Assembly: GCF_019703515.2 (NCBI RefSeq) | Contig: NC_059385.1 | Coordinates: forward strand, 29,368,001-29,432,000 | Direction of reading: 5' to 3' | Source: Myxocyprinus asiaticus | Lineage: Eukaryota > Chordata > Actinopteri > Cypriniformes > Catostomidae | Length of the DNA stretch: 64,000 nucleotides | In this document: piece after piece, positions 1 through 10,399 of the stretch | Layout: every line of letters starts with the position of its first letter | Position numbering within the stretch: position 1 is the first letter of the stretch | The notes under the pieces: model-generated | Database searches by the model: none | What the model saw: the letters and a program-made list of their open reading frames with translations, nothing else | Told to the model about the DNA's origin: nothing | Translations under genes and position numbers: made by a program

Positions 1-87
1 TAAATAATAATAATAATAATATGAAATATGTTTTTTGTACTTATTTGAAGAATGATAAATTAGGTAAGTTTTCTGACAATTTGTTAA

Positions 88-490
88 TGTCATATCCTCT
101 CGAGTTGTTCCCACAAGAGCCCCTTCCCCTGAGTACTAACCTCACCCGGACTACACTTTCCAGAATCCCCCTCTTACCGCATTGACTCTCACACCTGATC
201 TTCATTCACTAATCAACTCCCTGTGTATATAAACTCTGCTCTCACCACACTTCTCTGTGAAGTCTTGCCTATTCACCCCGTTGTCTTGCATTTCTGAGCG
301 TTATCATTATCTACTGCCTGCCTATTATTGATTATTGCCTGTCCTTTGGATTACCCCTTTGTTTACCATCTTTGTTTTGTTACTTTGTCTGGATTGCTTA
401 CCTAGTTTTGACCTCTGCCTGTTTTGATTACGATTATTATTAAACTCTGCACATGGATCTTCACTCTGTGTCTGACTCTGACTCGTTACA
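88..490 (+). repeat. probable solo LTR of a gypsy-type element
   Basis: The segment begins TGTCATATCC and ends GTTACA, matching the TG...CA form of an LTR. It has a TATA-like TGTATATAAA near 225 and a T-rich downstream half with the same low-complexity style (GTTTTGACCTCTGCCTG) as the proven LTRs at 29920-30314. The flanks GTTAA and GTAAA differ at one base and may be a decayed 5-bp target duplication. I see no partner LTR or primer site, so a solo LTR is the simplest reading. Confidence 0.5.
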
Positions 491-1085
491 GTAAATGTGA
501 CTCAAAAAGAACAATGTCCCAGATGAGAGCAAAAATGATTCACTGAATTTCAGCACAATGAAAAATCAGTAGAAAGAAATATGCAGATGAAATACAACAA
601 ATGAAATGCGGTACAATTAAATGTGTGCATGTGTGCACAGAACGTGGTCATACTGCACACATGCAATCCATATGCATCCCAAAGAATTCTCAACCGATGA
701 ACAAAACCGAGAGCTCTCCTGCACAACATTCTAACCAGCACGAGACAGTGCCGGAAAGCGGGTGTCGCAAACTCTGGTGTCACAACATTCTGGTCTTTAA
801 GAGGTCATGTCCAATTTATGACTAGAGTAAAATTACATTAAATTTCTCCACTTGGCTACATAAGAATAGGGTGTGAAGTGGTGAAAAAAGAGAAACATTT
901 GTAAATGTAAAAAGTACATAAGCTCATTTATTTACTGGGCAAAATATTGTGTTGCAGAGAGTAACATCAGCTTTAATAACCAAAGAATGGTTAATTGTGT
1001 GCATGGTGATTTAAAAGCATACCCTATAACAGAGGTGACTCTGCTAGTTAATGAAAATAAGTAATTACCGAATACTGGTGTTGTT
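491..1085. other. no recognisable feature
   Basis: This stretch is AT-rich and holds only short open frames on both strands with no family signature. It may contain highly decayed 5' sequence of the gypsy element that becomes recognisable at 1086, but nothing here supports that directly. Confidence 0.4.
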
Positions 1086-1253
1086 GATATATTACCTGCT
1101 GATGTGATTTTGAGAAGGCATATACCTGTACTGTGTGATTTACTGAGTGATACTACCTGTGCTAAAAGTCAACCCATGGTCAAAATGTCCTGTTCTGTTG
1201 TAACCAGAGTCCAAGCAAAAGCAAGTTGGCAGCCTCTTCCAGACTTTGTTTGA
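1086..1253 (+). pseudogene. gypsy pol fragment, protease-integrase linker
   Basis: A 55-codon open stretch ends in TGA at 1251. It contains SVVTRVQAKASWQPLP, the type of linker that follows the protease in many gypsy Pol proteins, and a preceding segment (DILPADVILRR) resembling the post-protease region. The protease active-site DSG/DTG itself is not visible upstream. The fragment lies in the correct place before the integrase remnant, which supports one element rather than two unrelated scraps. Confidence 0.45.
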
Positions 1254-1459
1254 TAGTCTGTGTGAGGGCGGAACCAAAGGGTCTAGAAAAACATGCTGAC
1301 AATGACCACTACAAAAGTATTTGGGTACACCTGAACCAGATGTTAATGTGTCTGATTTAAAAGTCAGTGAACACAGCATTACAAGTTGCATTTACAGTAT
1401 GTCACTAAGACCCTACTTTGATAAGGCCTGTGGGAAAGAAATCCATAGGGTTAATCATT

Positions 1460-1840
1460 GTCGAGAGAAATGGATGGAAGACAATGGTATTTTGTTTATC
1501 ACTGGGGCTGAGGGAAAATGTTTGGTCATACCAAGTAGCTGTCAGCCTCTTGTTTTAAACAGTTCCCTGAGCAGGTCATTTAGGACATCAAAAGTCATAC
1601 ATGTTAATCGGTTCAAGTTTGTTTTTCCCGGCCATCCATGTATACTGGTGTTTAAAAGTACTGTAGTTCTTGTCATATCGGTCAGAAAACGTGCTGTCTG
1701 CAGGTCTAACAGAGCTCCTCTTCAACCTCTGCCAATAATTTTCACCCCCTTTCAATGCAATGCCATGGATATTGTGGGATCTCTGGAATGAAGCAGTGCT
1801 GGAGACCAGTATATATTAGTCAACAGTAAATAAAGTTGAA
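1460..1840 (+). pseudogene. gypsy integrase remnant
   Basis: The frame open from 1321 to 1791 carries LVIPSSCQPLVLN, matching the start of the integrase zinc-binding domain, and then NRAPLQPLP and DIVGSLE, which match the junction into the catalytic core with its first catalytic Asp. A stop follows, and SSAGDQYILV continues the core just beyond it. The rest of the core, including the other two acidic residues, is missing. The zinc-binding HHCC residues are largely lost. This is the N-terminal third of an integrase, upstream of RT. Confidence 0.6.
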
Positions 1841-1924
1841 AAATCGCCCTGGAGAAGACACTCCAGCATCACCTCACTGTGACGGCATAACATGGGAGAC
1901 AGCAGTTACCGTTTGTGGAGGCGG

Positions 1925-2440
1925 CAGTGTGATCAAGCGTCGATCGGTGGCACTGGATCCACAGGGAGATAAAGTTCTCGTGTTATTACCCACATCGAGC
2001 TCTTAATTGTTAGCCAAGTGGCAAGGGCTTTTTGAGGTCACACAGCGAGTTGGGGAAGTCGACTATGAGGTAAAACGAACAGATAGAGGCATAGCACGGC
2101 AAATTTACCACCTGAATCTCCTAAAGCCATGGAGAGAGGTGGTACCCGTGGCTTTGGCAATGGTCATCCCAGAGAGGGCGGTGTTAGGTCTAGAGGTGGA
2201 ATCAAAAACCGCCCATCAAACCACCCCATTATCCTGTGGAGACCAACTCTCACCATCCAAAGTCAATGAGGTTGCCAGGTTGCAAAAACAGTTTTCGTAT
2301 CTACCTGGTCGTACGAACCTCATAGTACACCACATTGAGATGACTCCAGGAGTGGTGGTATGTTCCCACCTCATCTGGTACACAAGAAAAAAGTGGTACC
2401 AGAGGAACTCACAGCCATGCTCAATATGGGTGTGATCGAG
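1925..2440 (+). pseudogene. gypsy Pol linker between integrase and RT
   Basis: The translated text AKWQGLFEVTQRVGEVDYEV (near 2010-2070) and IYHLNLLKPWREV (near 2100-2140) matches the integrase C-terminal region of gypsy elements, and runs directly on to residues that lead into RT. The same linker occurs in the minus-strand element near 12090-11960, where it also sits between integrase and RT. The upstream bases encode a VALDPQGDKVLVLLP-like segment in another frame. Its position is the strongest sign that integrase precedes RT here. Confidence 0.7.
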
Positions 2441-2479
2441 GAGTCCCACAGTGGCAGGGCCAGCCCAGTGGTTTAGTGT

Positions 2480-3180
2480 TGAAGTCTGACGGGACGGTCC
2501 AGTTTTGTGTGGACTATAGAAAGTTAAAGTTGATTCGTACCCAATGCCTCGCACTGACAAACTTCTGGATCGGTTAGGTGCAGCTCACTTTTATTCGACG
2601 CTGGATTTAACAAAGGGATATTGACAGATCCCCTTGATTCCCATGTCCCAAGAAAAAAACTGCCTTTTCCACTCCGTTTGGCTTACACCAATTCATTACC
2701 CTTCCGTTCGGTTTGTTTGGGGCCCTGGTTACATTTCAGTGACTCATGGACAAAATTCTCCACCTGCACACTGCATGTGCCACTGCCTACCTGGATGATA
2801 TTATTATTTAGAGCAATGATTAGCAGCGGAATATCCAGCATCTGAGGGCTGTCCTGAGATTGCTGAGATAGGCAGGACTCACAGCGAATCCGAGAAAGTG
2901 TGCAATTGGATGGGTGGAAGTACGGCATCTGGGTTTCCACTTGGGTCATGAACAAGTGCGTCCCCAAAATGAAAAAACGGCAGCCAAGACCCAAGACCAA
3001 AAAGGAAGTGAGACAGTTCCTGTGGCTGGCTGGCTATTATCGTAGGTTTGTACTTAAATATTCTGATGTCACCAGCCCACTGACTGATCTCACTAAAAAG
3101 GGAACACTAGACCTGGTCCAGTGGATGGAGCCATGCCAACAGGCATTTACACAAGTGAAAGCTACACTCTGTGGCAGACC
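2480..3180 (+). pseudogene. gypsy reverse transcriptase, broken
   Basis: Several frames together carry QFCVDYRKL (near 2500), STLDLTKGY (near 2595), the catalytic YLDD (codons at 2788-2799) and RQFLWLAGYYRRF (near 3012), the usual RT motifs in order. The reading frame changes repeatedly and a stop follows the YLDD segment, so no functional enzyme is possible. The corresponding part of the element at 9766-14534 matches closely, including the post-RT segment SPLTDLTKKG. Confidence 0.8.
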
Positions 3181-3189
3181 ACTCTTACA

Positions 3190-3590
3190 TTCCCCTGACT
3201 TCTATCTCCTTTTTTGTAACAGACGGACGCATTGGACAGGGGGTTGGGGAATGTATTATCCCAGGTAGTGAAGTGGGAGGAGCGCCCCATGCTGTACATC
3301 AGTCTTAAGCTCTCAGTGCGAGAGATGAAGTACAGCACGATAGAGAAAGAGTGCCTGGCCATCAAATGGGCGGTCCTCACTCTCCGGTACTACCTGCTAC
3401 CTGGGAGGTCCTTCACCCTCTGTTTGGATCACGCTCCGCTCCAGTGGTTCCACCGCATGAAGGATACCAATGTGCAGATCACTCATTGGTATCTGGCACT
3501 TCAGCTCTTTAAATCTGAGGTGGTCGACAGGCCGGGGGCGTAGATAGCTGTGGCTGATTTTCTCTCTCAGAATGGTTGGAGTCAGTAGCA
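3190..3590 (+). pseudogene. gypsy RNase H, broken
   Basis: The open frame 3232-3543 contains RGLGNVLSQVV, LYISLKLS, YSTIEKECLAIKWAV and LDHAPLQW, the standard Ty3/gypsy RNase H sequence. The first catalytic segment (TDALD type) is in a different frame just upstream, so a frameshift near 3230 splits the domain. The end of the domain reads AVADFLS with a stop before it. It is followed 30 bp later by the polypurine tract, so nothing else was encoded downstream of RNase H. Confidence 0.8.
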
Positions 3591-3617
3591 GGCCGGACGG
3601 GTCCCCAGCCTGAGTCA

Positions 3618-3630
3618 GGCGGTGGGGGTA
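3618..3630 (+). promoter_or_regulatory. polypurine tract of the plus-strand gypsy element
   Basis: GGCGGTGGGGGTA follows the RNase H region. The identical 13-mer, on the other strand at 10122-10134, lies immediately inside the 3' LTR of the intact relative. This identifies it as the plus-strand DNA primer site and marks the 3' end of the internal region. Confidence 0.7.
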
Positions 3631-3885
3631 TTTACACCTGTGCTAACACCTGTTTGTATTCCAAGCTGTGACACGTAGATAAAAGGGGAGGAGATGGCGG
3701 CAAAAGGGGGAGAGAGCTGAGCTTCCAGCGAGTGTGTGTGTGTGTGTTCATTTGAGAGCATTGGCAGACCCCAGCCAAACATGTGCTGTCCCACCACTAT
3801 CTGTGTGCTTCACAGAGTCCGTGAAGCTTAGGGCTAATAGCCTGACCAGTGGATTGTAAACCCAGCACCATACAAGACAAAGAAA
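3631..3885 (+). repeat. possible 3' LTR remnant
   Basis: The sequence right after the polypurine tract should be the 3' LTR. It begins TTTACACCTG rather than TG and does not match the LTRs at 9766 and 14158. It contains a TATA-like GATAAAAGG near 3677 and a (GT)n run near 3733-3747. It may be an LTR of a different subfamily or unrelated DNA joined by deletion. Confidence 0.3.
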
Positions 3886-3889
3886 AGCA

Positions 3890-4935
3890 AGAGACTGCCA
3901 CTCAGAATTGGATGTTGGAACATAAGGACAATGACCCCCAGACAGACCATGAACCTTAAGGAGATGGATGACACATGCAAGACAGCACTGATTAACAATG
4001 AGCTGCTGAGATTGAAGTTGGACATTGCTGCACTCCAAGAAACCTGCATGGCAGAATCTGGTACCCTGCATGAAAAAGAATTCACTTTCTTTTGGTGGAA
4101 AAAGGTGCAGAGGAAGTCAGAGAACATGGAGTTGGCTTTGTGGGGAAGAACTCGCTGCTGAAGATGATAGAGCCTGGTTTGACGGGAACTGAAAGGATAG
4201 CATCCCTCAGACTTCACACTACAGATGGGCCTGTAAACCTAGTCAGCGCATATGCTCCTACCCTCTACTCCTTTCTGGAGGGAAAGGATGAGATTTATGA
4301 GGAAATGCAAGCAGTCATTCATGGTATCAAAATCAAGGAATAGCTGCTGCTGCACGGGGACTTTTCTGCCTGAGTAGATGCTGCTCATGACTGATGGTCA
4401 CTGAGCTTGGGACACCACGGTATCGGCAGCATGAATGAAAACAGATGTGCATCACCAACTCTTTCTTCCAGAACAAAACCCAGCACAGGGTATCCTGGAG
4501 GCACCCCCATTCAAAACAATGGCATCAACTGGACCTAATCATTATAAGACACCATCAACTGAGGAGTGTGCTTAATACACTCTTATACCTGAGCACTGAC
4601 TGCAACATGGAACACTCTCTGGTCTGCATCAAATCAGGCTTCAGCTGAAAAAGATGCATTACTCCAAACTAACATGAAAGCCATGCATAGACACCAGCAA
4701 GACTCAAAACCTGGATAAAGTAGGATTCAAAAATCTCTGCAAGATGCACTCCTAGAAGACACTTTAGCAGAAGATGCTAAACAGAGATGGAACCATATGT
4801 GGGACACAATTCACAGCACTGCCTTTAATATCTTTGGCAGGTAGCTGGGGAAAACACATGACTGGTTCGAAGGCCAACTCAGAGGAGCTCACCATATTTA
4901 TAGAAGAAAAGTGTGCAGCTCACATAGATCAGTAA
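3890..4935 (+). pseudogene. non-LTR retrotransposon AP-endonuclease domain, decayed
   Basis: Starting near 3890 the translation reads RIGCWNIRTM, then LDIAALQET (catalytic Glu), HGVGFVGKNSLL (other frame, near 4111), VSAYAPT (near 4240), HGDFSA (near 4355), WRHPHSKQWHQLDLI (near 4495) and TDCNMEHSLV (near 4600). These are the ordered motifs of a LINE endonuclease of the exonuclease-endonuclease-phosphatase fold. At least two frameshifts and several stops break it. Similar predicted proteins are often annotated as craniofacial development protein 2-like. The RT is absent, so the copy is truncated; I cannot assign the clade with confidence. Confidence 0.75.
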
Positions 4936-5265
4936 AGCATGCAGTTTAATCGTAAAAGTAGAAAGGCAGGTGTGCGTGGTAAAATGAACGTAGTTGTGTC
5001 GCGTTAAAAAGTTTAAAAGCGGGAAAAACAATGTGCACAAAAAAATGGGAGAGATTAAAGGTTAAATGGTGAAAATAGAAAGATAAAGAATGCTAAGCAG
5101 GCTAGCAGGCAACAAACACAGACTCGAGCTAAAGCGCTAGCAGGAACTGGAAACAGCCTTAAAAAACTAGTTTATTTTTTTTTTACCCCATTGGTATTTT
5201 TTTATTTATTGTTTAGTATAAACCTCAGTTTCTCTAAAAAGACTTAATCTTATGTCATCTTGCTT
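4936..5265. other. no recognisable feature
   Basis: A-rich sequence between the LINE remnant and the (AT)n array. I see no open frame longer than a few dozen codons, no terminal repeats and no family motif. Confidence 0.4.
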
Positions 5266-5281
5266 CTCAAGTATATATATA

Positions 5282-5338
<57 letters not shown>
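5266..5338. repeat. (AT)n microsatellite, left part of the hAT target
   Basis: An almost pure AT dinucleotide array runs up to the hAT terminus at 5339 and resumes at 8227-8278 beyond the other terminus. It was probably one array split by the insertion. Confidence 0.85.
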
Positions 5339-5341
<3 letters not shown>

Positions 5342-5522
5342 GGCTGTCAATCGATTAAAATATTTAATCGCAATTAATCGCATGGTTGTCATGAGTTAAC
5401 TCGTGATTAATCGCAACTTAATCGCACATTTTTATCTATTCTAAATGTACCTTAAATTAATATTTTCCAAGTTTTTAATACTCTAATCAACATGGGCATG
5501 GACAAATATGGATGCTTTATGC

Positions 5523-5990
5523 AAATGTATGTTTATTATTAGTGAAACCATACTCAACTAGACATGTTTCAAAGGTCATAGATGTTTTTCAAAGAACTTG
5601 TTCGTCTATTAGACACATGAAAAAAAGAACATAGAAATATCAGGTTCCCATTACTTCTCTTTCTTTGCACTGAGCAATTTACTTACACAAGCCTGTTTAC
5701 ATTTTCTCACGACAGGCAGCTCACTTCTTCTGAACATGCAAAATGTACATTTATTATTACTGAAATCACCCTAAACATAGAGCATAAAGAACATAGGCAT
5801 GTTTCAAAGATGGTAGACATGTTTTTCAAAGAACTTGTTCATGTCTATTAAACACATGGAGAAAAGAACATAGAAAAACCACAGGTTCCCATTACTTCTC
5901 TTTCTTTGCACTAAGCCAGTTGCTCAAAGAGACAAGCCTGTTTACATTTTCAGATGACAGGGCTGCTCGCTTTTTCTGAACAACATGCCC
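5523..5990. repeat. tandem duplication inside the hAT 3' region
   Basis: A block of roughly 215-235 bp occurs twice in direct orientation. Shared landmarks are TTTTTCAAAGAACTTGTTC at about 5586 and 5822, and GGTTCCCATTACTTCTCTTT at about 5643 and 5884. The right copy still encodes the end of the transposase (stop region at 5892); the left copy is a decayed duplicate of the last coding segment and 3' flank. The copies differ at many sites, so the duplication is old relative to the element. Confidence 0.7.
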
Positions 5991-6880
5991 TGAGAGTGAA
6001 AACAATCTTTCATAAGGTATGGATGTGGCAGGTGTTGATAAGTATCTGCGTGCAAGGTTGGCCATCTCACTGTGTACCCCTTCATGTTTGGACCACCACT
6101 GCAGGGGACAGTCCTCTATGCCAATAGAGGGCTCGGCCTTGTAGTGCTCCATACATTTCTCAATACAGTCCTCTTCATCATCAGATGAATACTCTGGCAC
6201 AGACATGAGACATGATCTCTTCTTAGGTGGCTCAGTTGTCACTGGTTTATCTCGCTGTGCAAGCCCCTCACCCCACTCCCGGAGCAAGGCACAGATTGAA
6301 CTCCACACCTCAGCTCTGTCAGCCCTGCTCAGACATTTGAGGTCCTTAAACCTGGGGTCCAGTGCTGTTGCAACCCTCAGCCATGTGATGTTGTTTTTTT
6401 TCCTTCCATTTGTCCATGTCTGTTGTGAAAGTTTCCTTAAACTTAATCATGTATGCTGGGTCATCTTCTGAGACCTCCATCACATGTGATAGATGACACA
6501 ATGCTGGCAGCACAACTGAGCAAGAAAGAAACTTCTCTCCTCCTAGAAGTTCACTCACATACCTGCAATAATAGAGAAAAGCACTTTAGTTAGACATAAT
6601 GAGTCTCTCACTCACTTTCAATCTCTCACTCTCACTGACACACACGTGTACAAACACACGACACACACACGCACACACAACACACACACACACAACACAC
6701 ACACACACACACACCACACTGTCAGAGACACATCAGAACAACAGAGAAATCCACTCTAACATTATAAATGTCTTATATATGCATATTCAGCTCTGGAAAA
6801 AAAACACAAATTATCCACAAATTATCAGTTTCTATTTATTTACGATGTATAGGTGTGTGTTTCAATCTCTCAATCTCACT

Positions 6881-6933
<53 letters not shown>

Positions 6934-8085
6934 CCCCACTTTTGACACAACCTTACTTTGACTGAGAAACAAACATAATAAATGAGAGTATCAATAAATT
7001 ACCTGCAGTGTTCCAGCACAGTCTCCAACCTCTTCAGTTTATCGAGTTAAGCTGCTGTTGGCATGTTGATGTTGCTTGCATGTAGGGCCAGTGCATCTCT
7101 CAATGGTTCTTGATTTCTTTGAACACGCTTTATCATTTCCAGGGTGCTGTTCCATCTAGTTGACACCTCCTGTGTGAGTGACTCTTTCTTTTGAAGATGT
7201 GCAACTTGCTGCTGTTCGAGCTCGGCTGCGTTGCTGGGCTATGCTTGAAATAGCCCACTACCTTCCTGCATTTTGCCAAGGCACTGTCAAACGGGCTGTT
7301 CTGGAGCGAAACTTTGATAGCTCGGTGGAGGCTGTGTGCAGTGCAAGGCATATGCTCGAACGGGATCTGCCTGGCCGCTGCAATCATGTTGCGTGCGCTA
7401 TCAGTGGTCAGTGTGCTAATTTTGAGTTCAATGTTCCACTGTCTGGCTACTTGCAGAAAGTGCTCAGTGCAAACGTCAGCATAGTGCCTCTCGTCTGTCT
7501 TCATAATGGTCAAAGCGCGTGACCGAAGTTTCCAGTGTGTGTCAAAATAGTGTGCTGTGACCCCCAGGTAGCTATGGTTACTGAGGGAAGTCCAGTAGTC
7601 TCAACCGTGTTTGTCTGTCTCAACGCCTCCTCAAATTTAGCTTTCTCCTCTTCATGGACGTTGTGAATCTTGCTTGTAACAGTGGCTCTCGAAGGTAGTT
7701 CATATGTATAATCGTTAGATGCAATGCGAATCATTTCAAGTAGACCCTCATCCTCCACTATATTAACTGGCCTACATACTGTAGCCACCCATTTAGCTAT
7801 CGCTGTGGTGAGTCTATTGCTTGTGGAGTCATCCATCCGTCTCCGCTGCAAACTATCTAGTGTGGTCTGCCTTTGGCGAGGGGGAGGAGAGCTCTCTGCA
7901 TCAGTTGTATGCTTCGCCATCAAGTGATATTTTAAACACAACGTGCTGCGGTGATAACTTAATTCACATTGACAATAAATGCAGACAACTTTTGTCTTAT
8001 CGACAGAACCATCAGACATCGTTTTGTATATTAATTTTCTGTTCAGAAGACCATTTTCTTTCTCCATTTCTGTTTGCTGCTGCAT
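5892..8085 (-). pseudogene. hAT transposase (ZBED-like), broken
   Basis: The N-terminal part (8085-7510) has a BED zinc finger, CIYC followed by HLMAKH, then a basic linker. The middle part (7513-7133) includes TTDSARNMIAAA and MPCTAHSLHRAI, typical of the hAT RNase H-like catalytic core. The C-terminal part (6308-5892) has RYLSTPATSIPYERLFSL and KKRAALSSENVNRLV, the hAT dimerisation region. A frameshift lies near 7513, a TAA near 7048, and 440 bp at 6563-7002 look like an intron. The family product binds the terminal repeats and cuts and reinserts the element; this copy should not. Confidence 0.85.
6563..7002 (-). other. probable intron within the hAT transposase
   Basis: On the minus strand the upstream coding segment ends TGCAG before GTAATTT (donor at 7002) and the downstream segment resumes after TTATTGCAG (acceptor at 6563) with an open frame through 6562-6346. 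The interval lacks coding similarity and contains two (CA)n arrays (6659-6715 and 6883-6931). The frame is kept across the junction, which supports a real intron. Confidence 0.65.
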
Positions 8086-8223
8086 CCTTTACTGTCTATG
8101 GCTGCATCTCCATTTCTCCAACTACGGGCTAGGCCACGGGTCAAACAGAAAATGCGTGCTGCATTAATCGCACGTTAATAAAATTAGTGCCGTTAAAATG
8201 AATTTGCGTTAATTTTGACAGCC

Positions 8224-8226
<3 letters not shown>

Positions 8227-8281
<55 letters not shown>

Positions 8282-8320
8282 TTATTTTTTTTTTTTTTTT
8301 GTTTTTTTTTTGTTTTAAGG
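8227..8320. repeat. (AT)n then T-rich tract, right of the hAT
   Basis: The AT array continues from the hAT right terminus to about 8278 and passes into poly-T interrupted by G and A. The open frame 8224-8463 on the minus strand is an artefact of this low-complexity sequence. Confidence 0.85.
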
Positions 8321-9765
8321 ATGTTTGTGTTTTTTATTGAAAAATAAATAAATAATAATTTGCACTGTACGCAATGTTCCTGTACCTTTACATACCTTGA
8401 GTTTTTGACAAGCAGCATCTCCCACCAGACATTTTTTGCATCAGTTTGATAAACATTTCCCAACAGTTTGCATCAAGTGTGTTTACCTTCTCCTGTGGTA
8501 CAACCAATAGCATGTTGCATCACCAGTGTAAACCCAGGTTCTCATCCCTGTTGAGGCCAGAAAGTAATCACTTTAAGATAATCAGTGCCGAGTGTGATTC
8601 AGAGATTTTCCCTCCAAGTTTGCATTCCTCTTCACTGTATTACATCATTTAGAGCTAAAAACAACTCACTTTCCATCTAGTGTTTGGTGCCTCTCTCTGG
8701 GCATTTCACCTGGAAACTGGAGCTCAAATGCGCCCATTCATTCAACAGCACTTTTAGCTTCGGACACTGGGCACAGTGCTTTAAATTGCATTAAGCACAG
8801 ACCAAGTTAAGCTAAAAAAGGTCACCCTACTGTTTCTGAATTTAGTCATATTAGTGTGTTTCCCAATAGTGCACCTAAAGGATGAAAAGACGTCAAGATA
8901 TAAGGAAAAATGAAAAGGTATTAATGAACATGTTGACATTGAATCTCCATAAAAGAATAAGAAAAAACAAAAACTAGCATGCAATACATCTTTGTTTGGG
9001 AACTGATAGATATTGTGGTGAATTTAAAAGCTCCTCTACAGTATGCTAATGCTGGGCAAGCTTTTCAGAGTAGGGGTGAAAAGAATACAACTCTGGTATT
9101 ATTGGATAATTCGTTAATGGCCCATAAATTATTTAATTTTTGCAGTTTGAAGCAAACTGAAAAAGTAATTCAGTCTTAACCAGCAGAGGGAAGCTGACAT
9201 GTGTTCTCATTTAAAGTTCACCCACTGTCTCCAGTTATGACTTTTGACATGACACAGACTTTTCCAACGTTCATTAATTCTTATCTGTCTCTTTTCGCTC
9301 TCTCTACTCATTCTCTCATTCATGTCATCCTCTTCACTTTTAACTCAAGCTTTCCTGGTACATTTAGTAAAATACAGGTCACAAATCCAAACTTTTATTC
9401 AGCTCTACTTTGCAGCCCTGTCTCTTAAAGCTATTTGAGTTGATGGACAGTGTGTGGAAGTGAATATGGTATGTTCATGTCTTGTGAATAAAGGGAACAA
9501 GCAACTCCATTTTGTGTTTCATGTGATAAATTGGTGCCAATTACGAGATTGCACAGCAGCAAAAATGGCGTACCATAATGCTGCTCAATTTCTCTCCTGG
9601 TCTCCCTTATTTGTTAAGATGGAGAGAAATTATACTTTTATTGTATTTAGCATGAATTGTTGAACTCTGCTGTGATCTTTCACACATAATGTGAGGTGCC
9701 ACAAGGAAGGGAATGGGCCCGTTGTAATTGTCCATGATACACTTTGTTTGTAAATGGAAACCCAC
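8321..9765. other. no recognisable feature
   Basis: About 1.4 kb of moderately AT-rich sequence with only short open frames on both strands. I see no exon-like signals, repeat termini or element motifs. It ends at the CCCAC target duplication (9761-9765) of the next element. Confidence 0.45.
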
Positions 9766-10121
9766 AGTAATAAAGGTTCGGGTTGGGTAGATAGAGGAAG
9801 AGGGAACCGGTTTCCACAGTTCAAGTGAGTCAGTTTTATTAACAAATAAACAGCAATCGCTGTACAGCTTCACTCAAAACACAAGATGGCTTTTTAGCAT
9901 CACTCAAATAAACAGTCTGCTTTTCAGCTTCACACAACTCAAGACTCTCTCTCTCGGGGAACAGACATGTTTTTCTCACTCTGTGGACTGGCCATCTTTT
10001 ATATCCCCCGACTCTCACTGTGAACATAGAGATAGTAATTAATCACAATTCATCTCAGGTGGATGTCCTTACCGCTTTCTCATTCCCCAGATGGGCGCTC
10101 GACCATGCCCTCATCTCCACA
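9766..10121 (-). repeat. 3' LTR of the Gmr1-like element
   Basis: This 356-bp repeat matches 14158-14534 along its length, sharing segments such as CTCTCACTGTGAACATAGAGA and TTCATCTCAGGTGGAT. On the minus strand it starts TGTGGAG; its other end has decayed from CA to CT. It lacks about 20 bp present in the 5' LTR. By eye the two LTRs differ at well over 10 percent of sites, so the insertion is old. Confidence 0.85.
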
Positions 10122-10134
10122 TACCCCCACCGCC
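10122..10134 (-). promoter_or_regulatory. polypurine tract of the Gmr1-like element
   Basis: On the minus strand GGCGGTGGGGGTA abuts the first base of the 3' LTR. It is identical to the tract at 3618-3630 of the plus-strand relative and would prime plus-strand DNA synthesis. Confidence 0.8.
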
Positions 10135-10138
10135 AGAC

Positions 10139-10393
10139 TCAGGCCGGGGGAACCGTCCAGACTGCCCACTCCCCCCCTTTTCTGGAGAGGAAGTCCGCGA
10201 CAGCCATCTGTGCCCCCGGTCTCTGGACCACCTCAAACTTAAATGGCTTGAGTGCCAGATACCAACGGGTGATCCAGGCATTGGGATCCTTCATGCGGTG
10301 GAGCCATTGGAGCGGTGCGTGGTCTGAACAGAGGGTGAATGCTCGTCCCAACAAATAGTAGCGGAGAGTGAGGACTGCCCACTTGATGGCCAA
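10139..10393 (-). pseudogene. gypsy RNase H, distal half
   Basis: The frame contains AIKWAVLTLRYYLLGRAFTL, DHAPLQWLHRM and AVADFLSRKG, the second half of a gypsy RNase H. The first half is at the end of the 11161-10709 frame. The domain was continuous before a 307-bp solo LTR landed between the codons for STIEK and ECLAIKW. Apart from that insertion this half is open. Confidence 0.85.
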
Positions 10394-10399
10394 ACACTC

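Larger units (their letters stand above)
1086..3630 (+). mobile_element. decayed Ty3/gypsy element, Gmr1-like domain order
   Basis: On the plus strand, recognisable pieces come in the order protease-side linker (1086-1253), integrase (1460-1840), post-integrase linker (1925-2440), reverse transcriptase (2480-3180), RNase H (3190-3590) and polypurine tract (3618-3630). Ordinary Ty3/gypsy elements place integrase after RNase H; integrase-first is the order described for the deuterostome Gmr1 group. The linker, RT and RNase H are clearly related to the minus-strand element at 9766-14534. Stops, frameshifts and a large deletion between integrase core and linker make it inactive. No 5' LTR was found. 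Confidence 0.72.
5339..8226 (-). mobile_element. hAT DNA transposon with BED-finger transposase, defective
   Basis: The element starts TAGGGCTGTCAA and ends TTGACAGCCCTA, giving 12-bp terminal inverted repeats. Both flanks read ATATATAT, consistent with the 8-bp hAT duplication but not diagnostic because the target is (AT)n. The left end has four TTAATCGC motifs (5364, 5374, 5407, 5418) and the right end one (8164), the kind of subterminal motifs that hAT transposases bind. The 2.9-kb interior carries one transposase gene on the minus strand in at least two exons. Stops, frameshifts and an internal duplication show it is not autonomous. Confidence 0.85.

Noticed and set aside
6599..6965. Plus-strand open frames of 120 and 65 codons rich in Thr-His
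   Set aside because: They translate (CA)n arrays inside the hAT intron and have no coding content.
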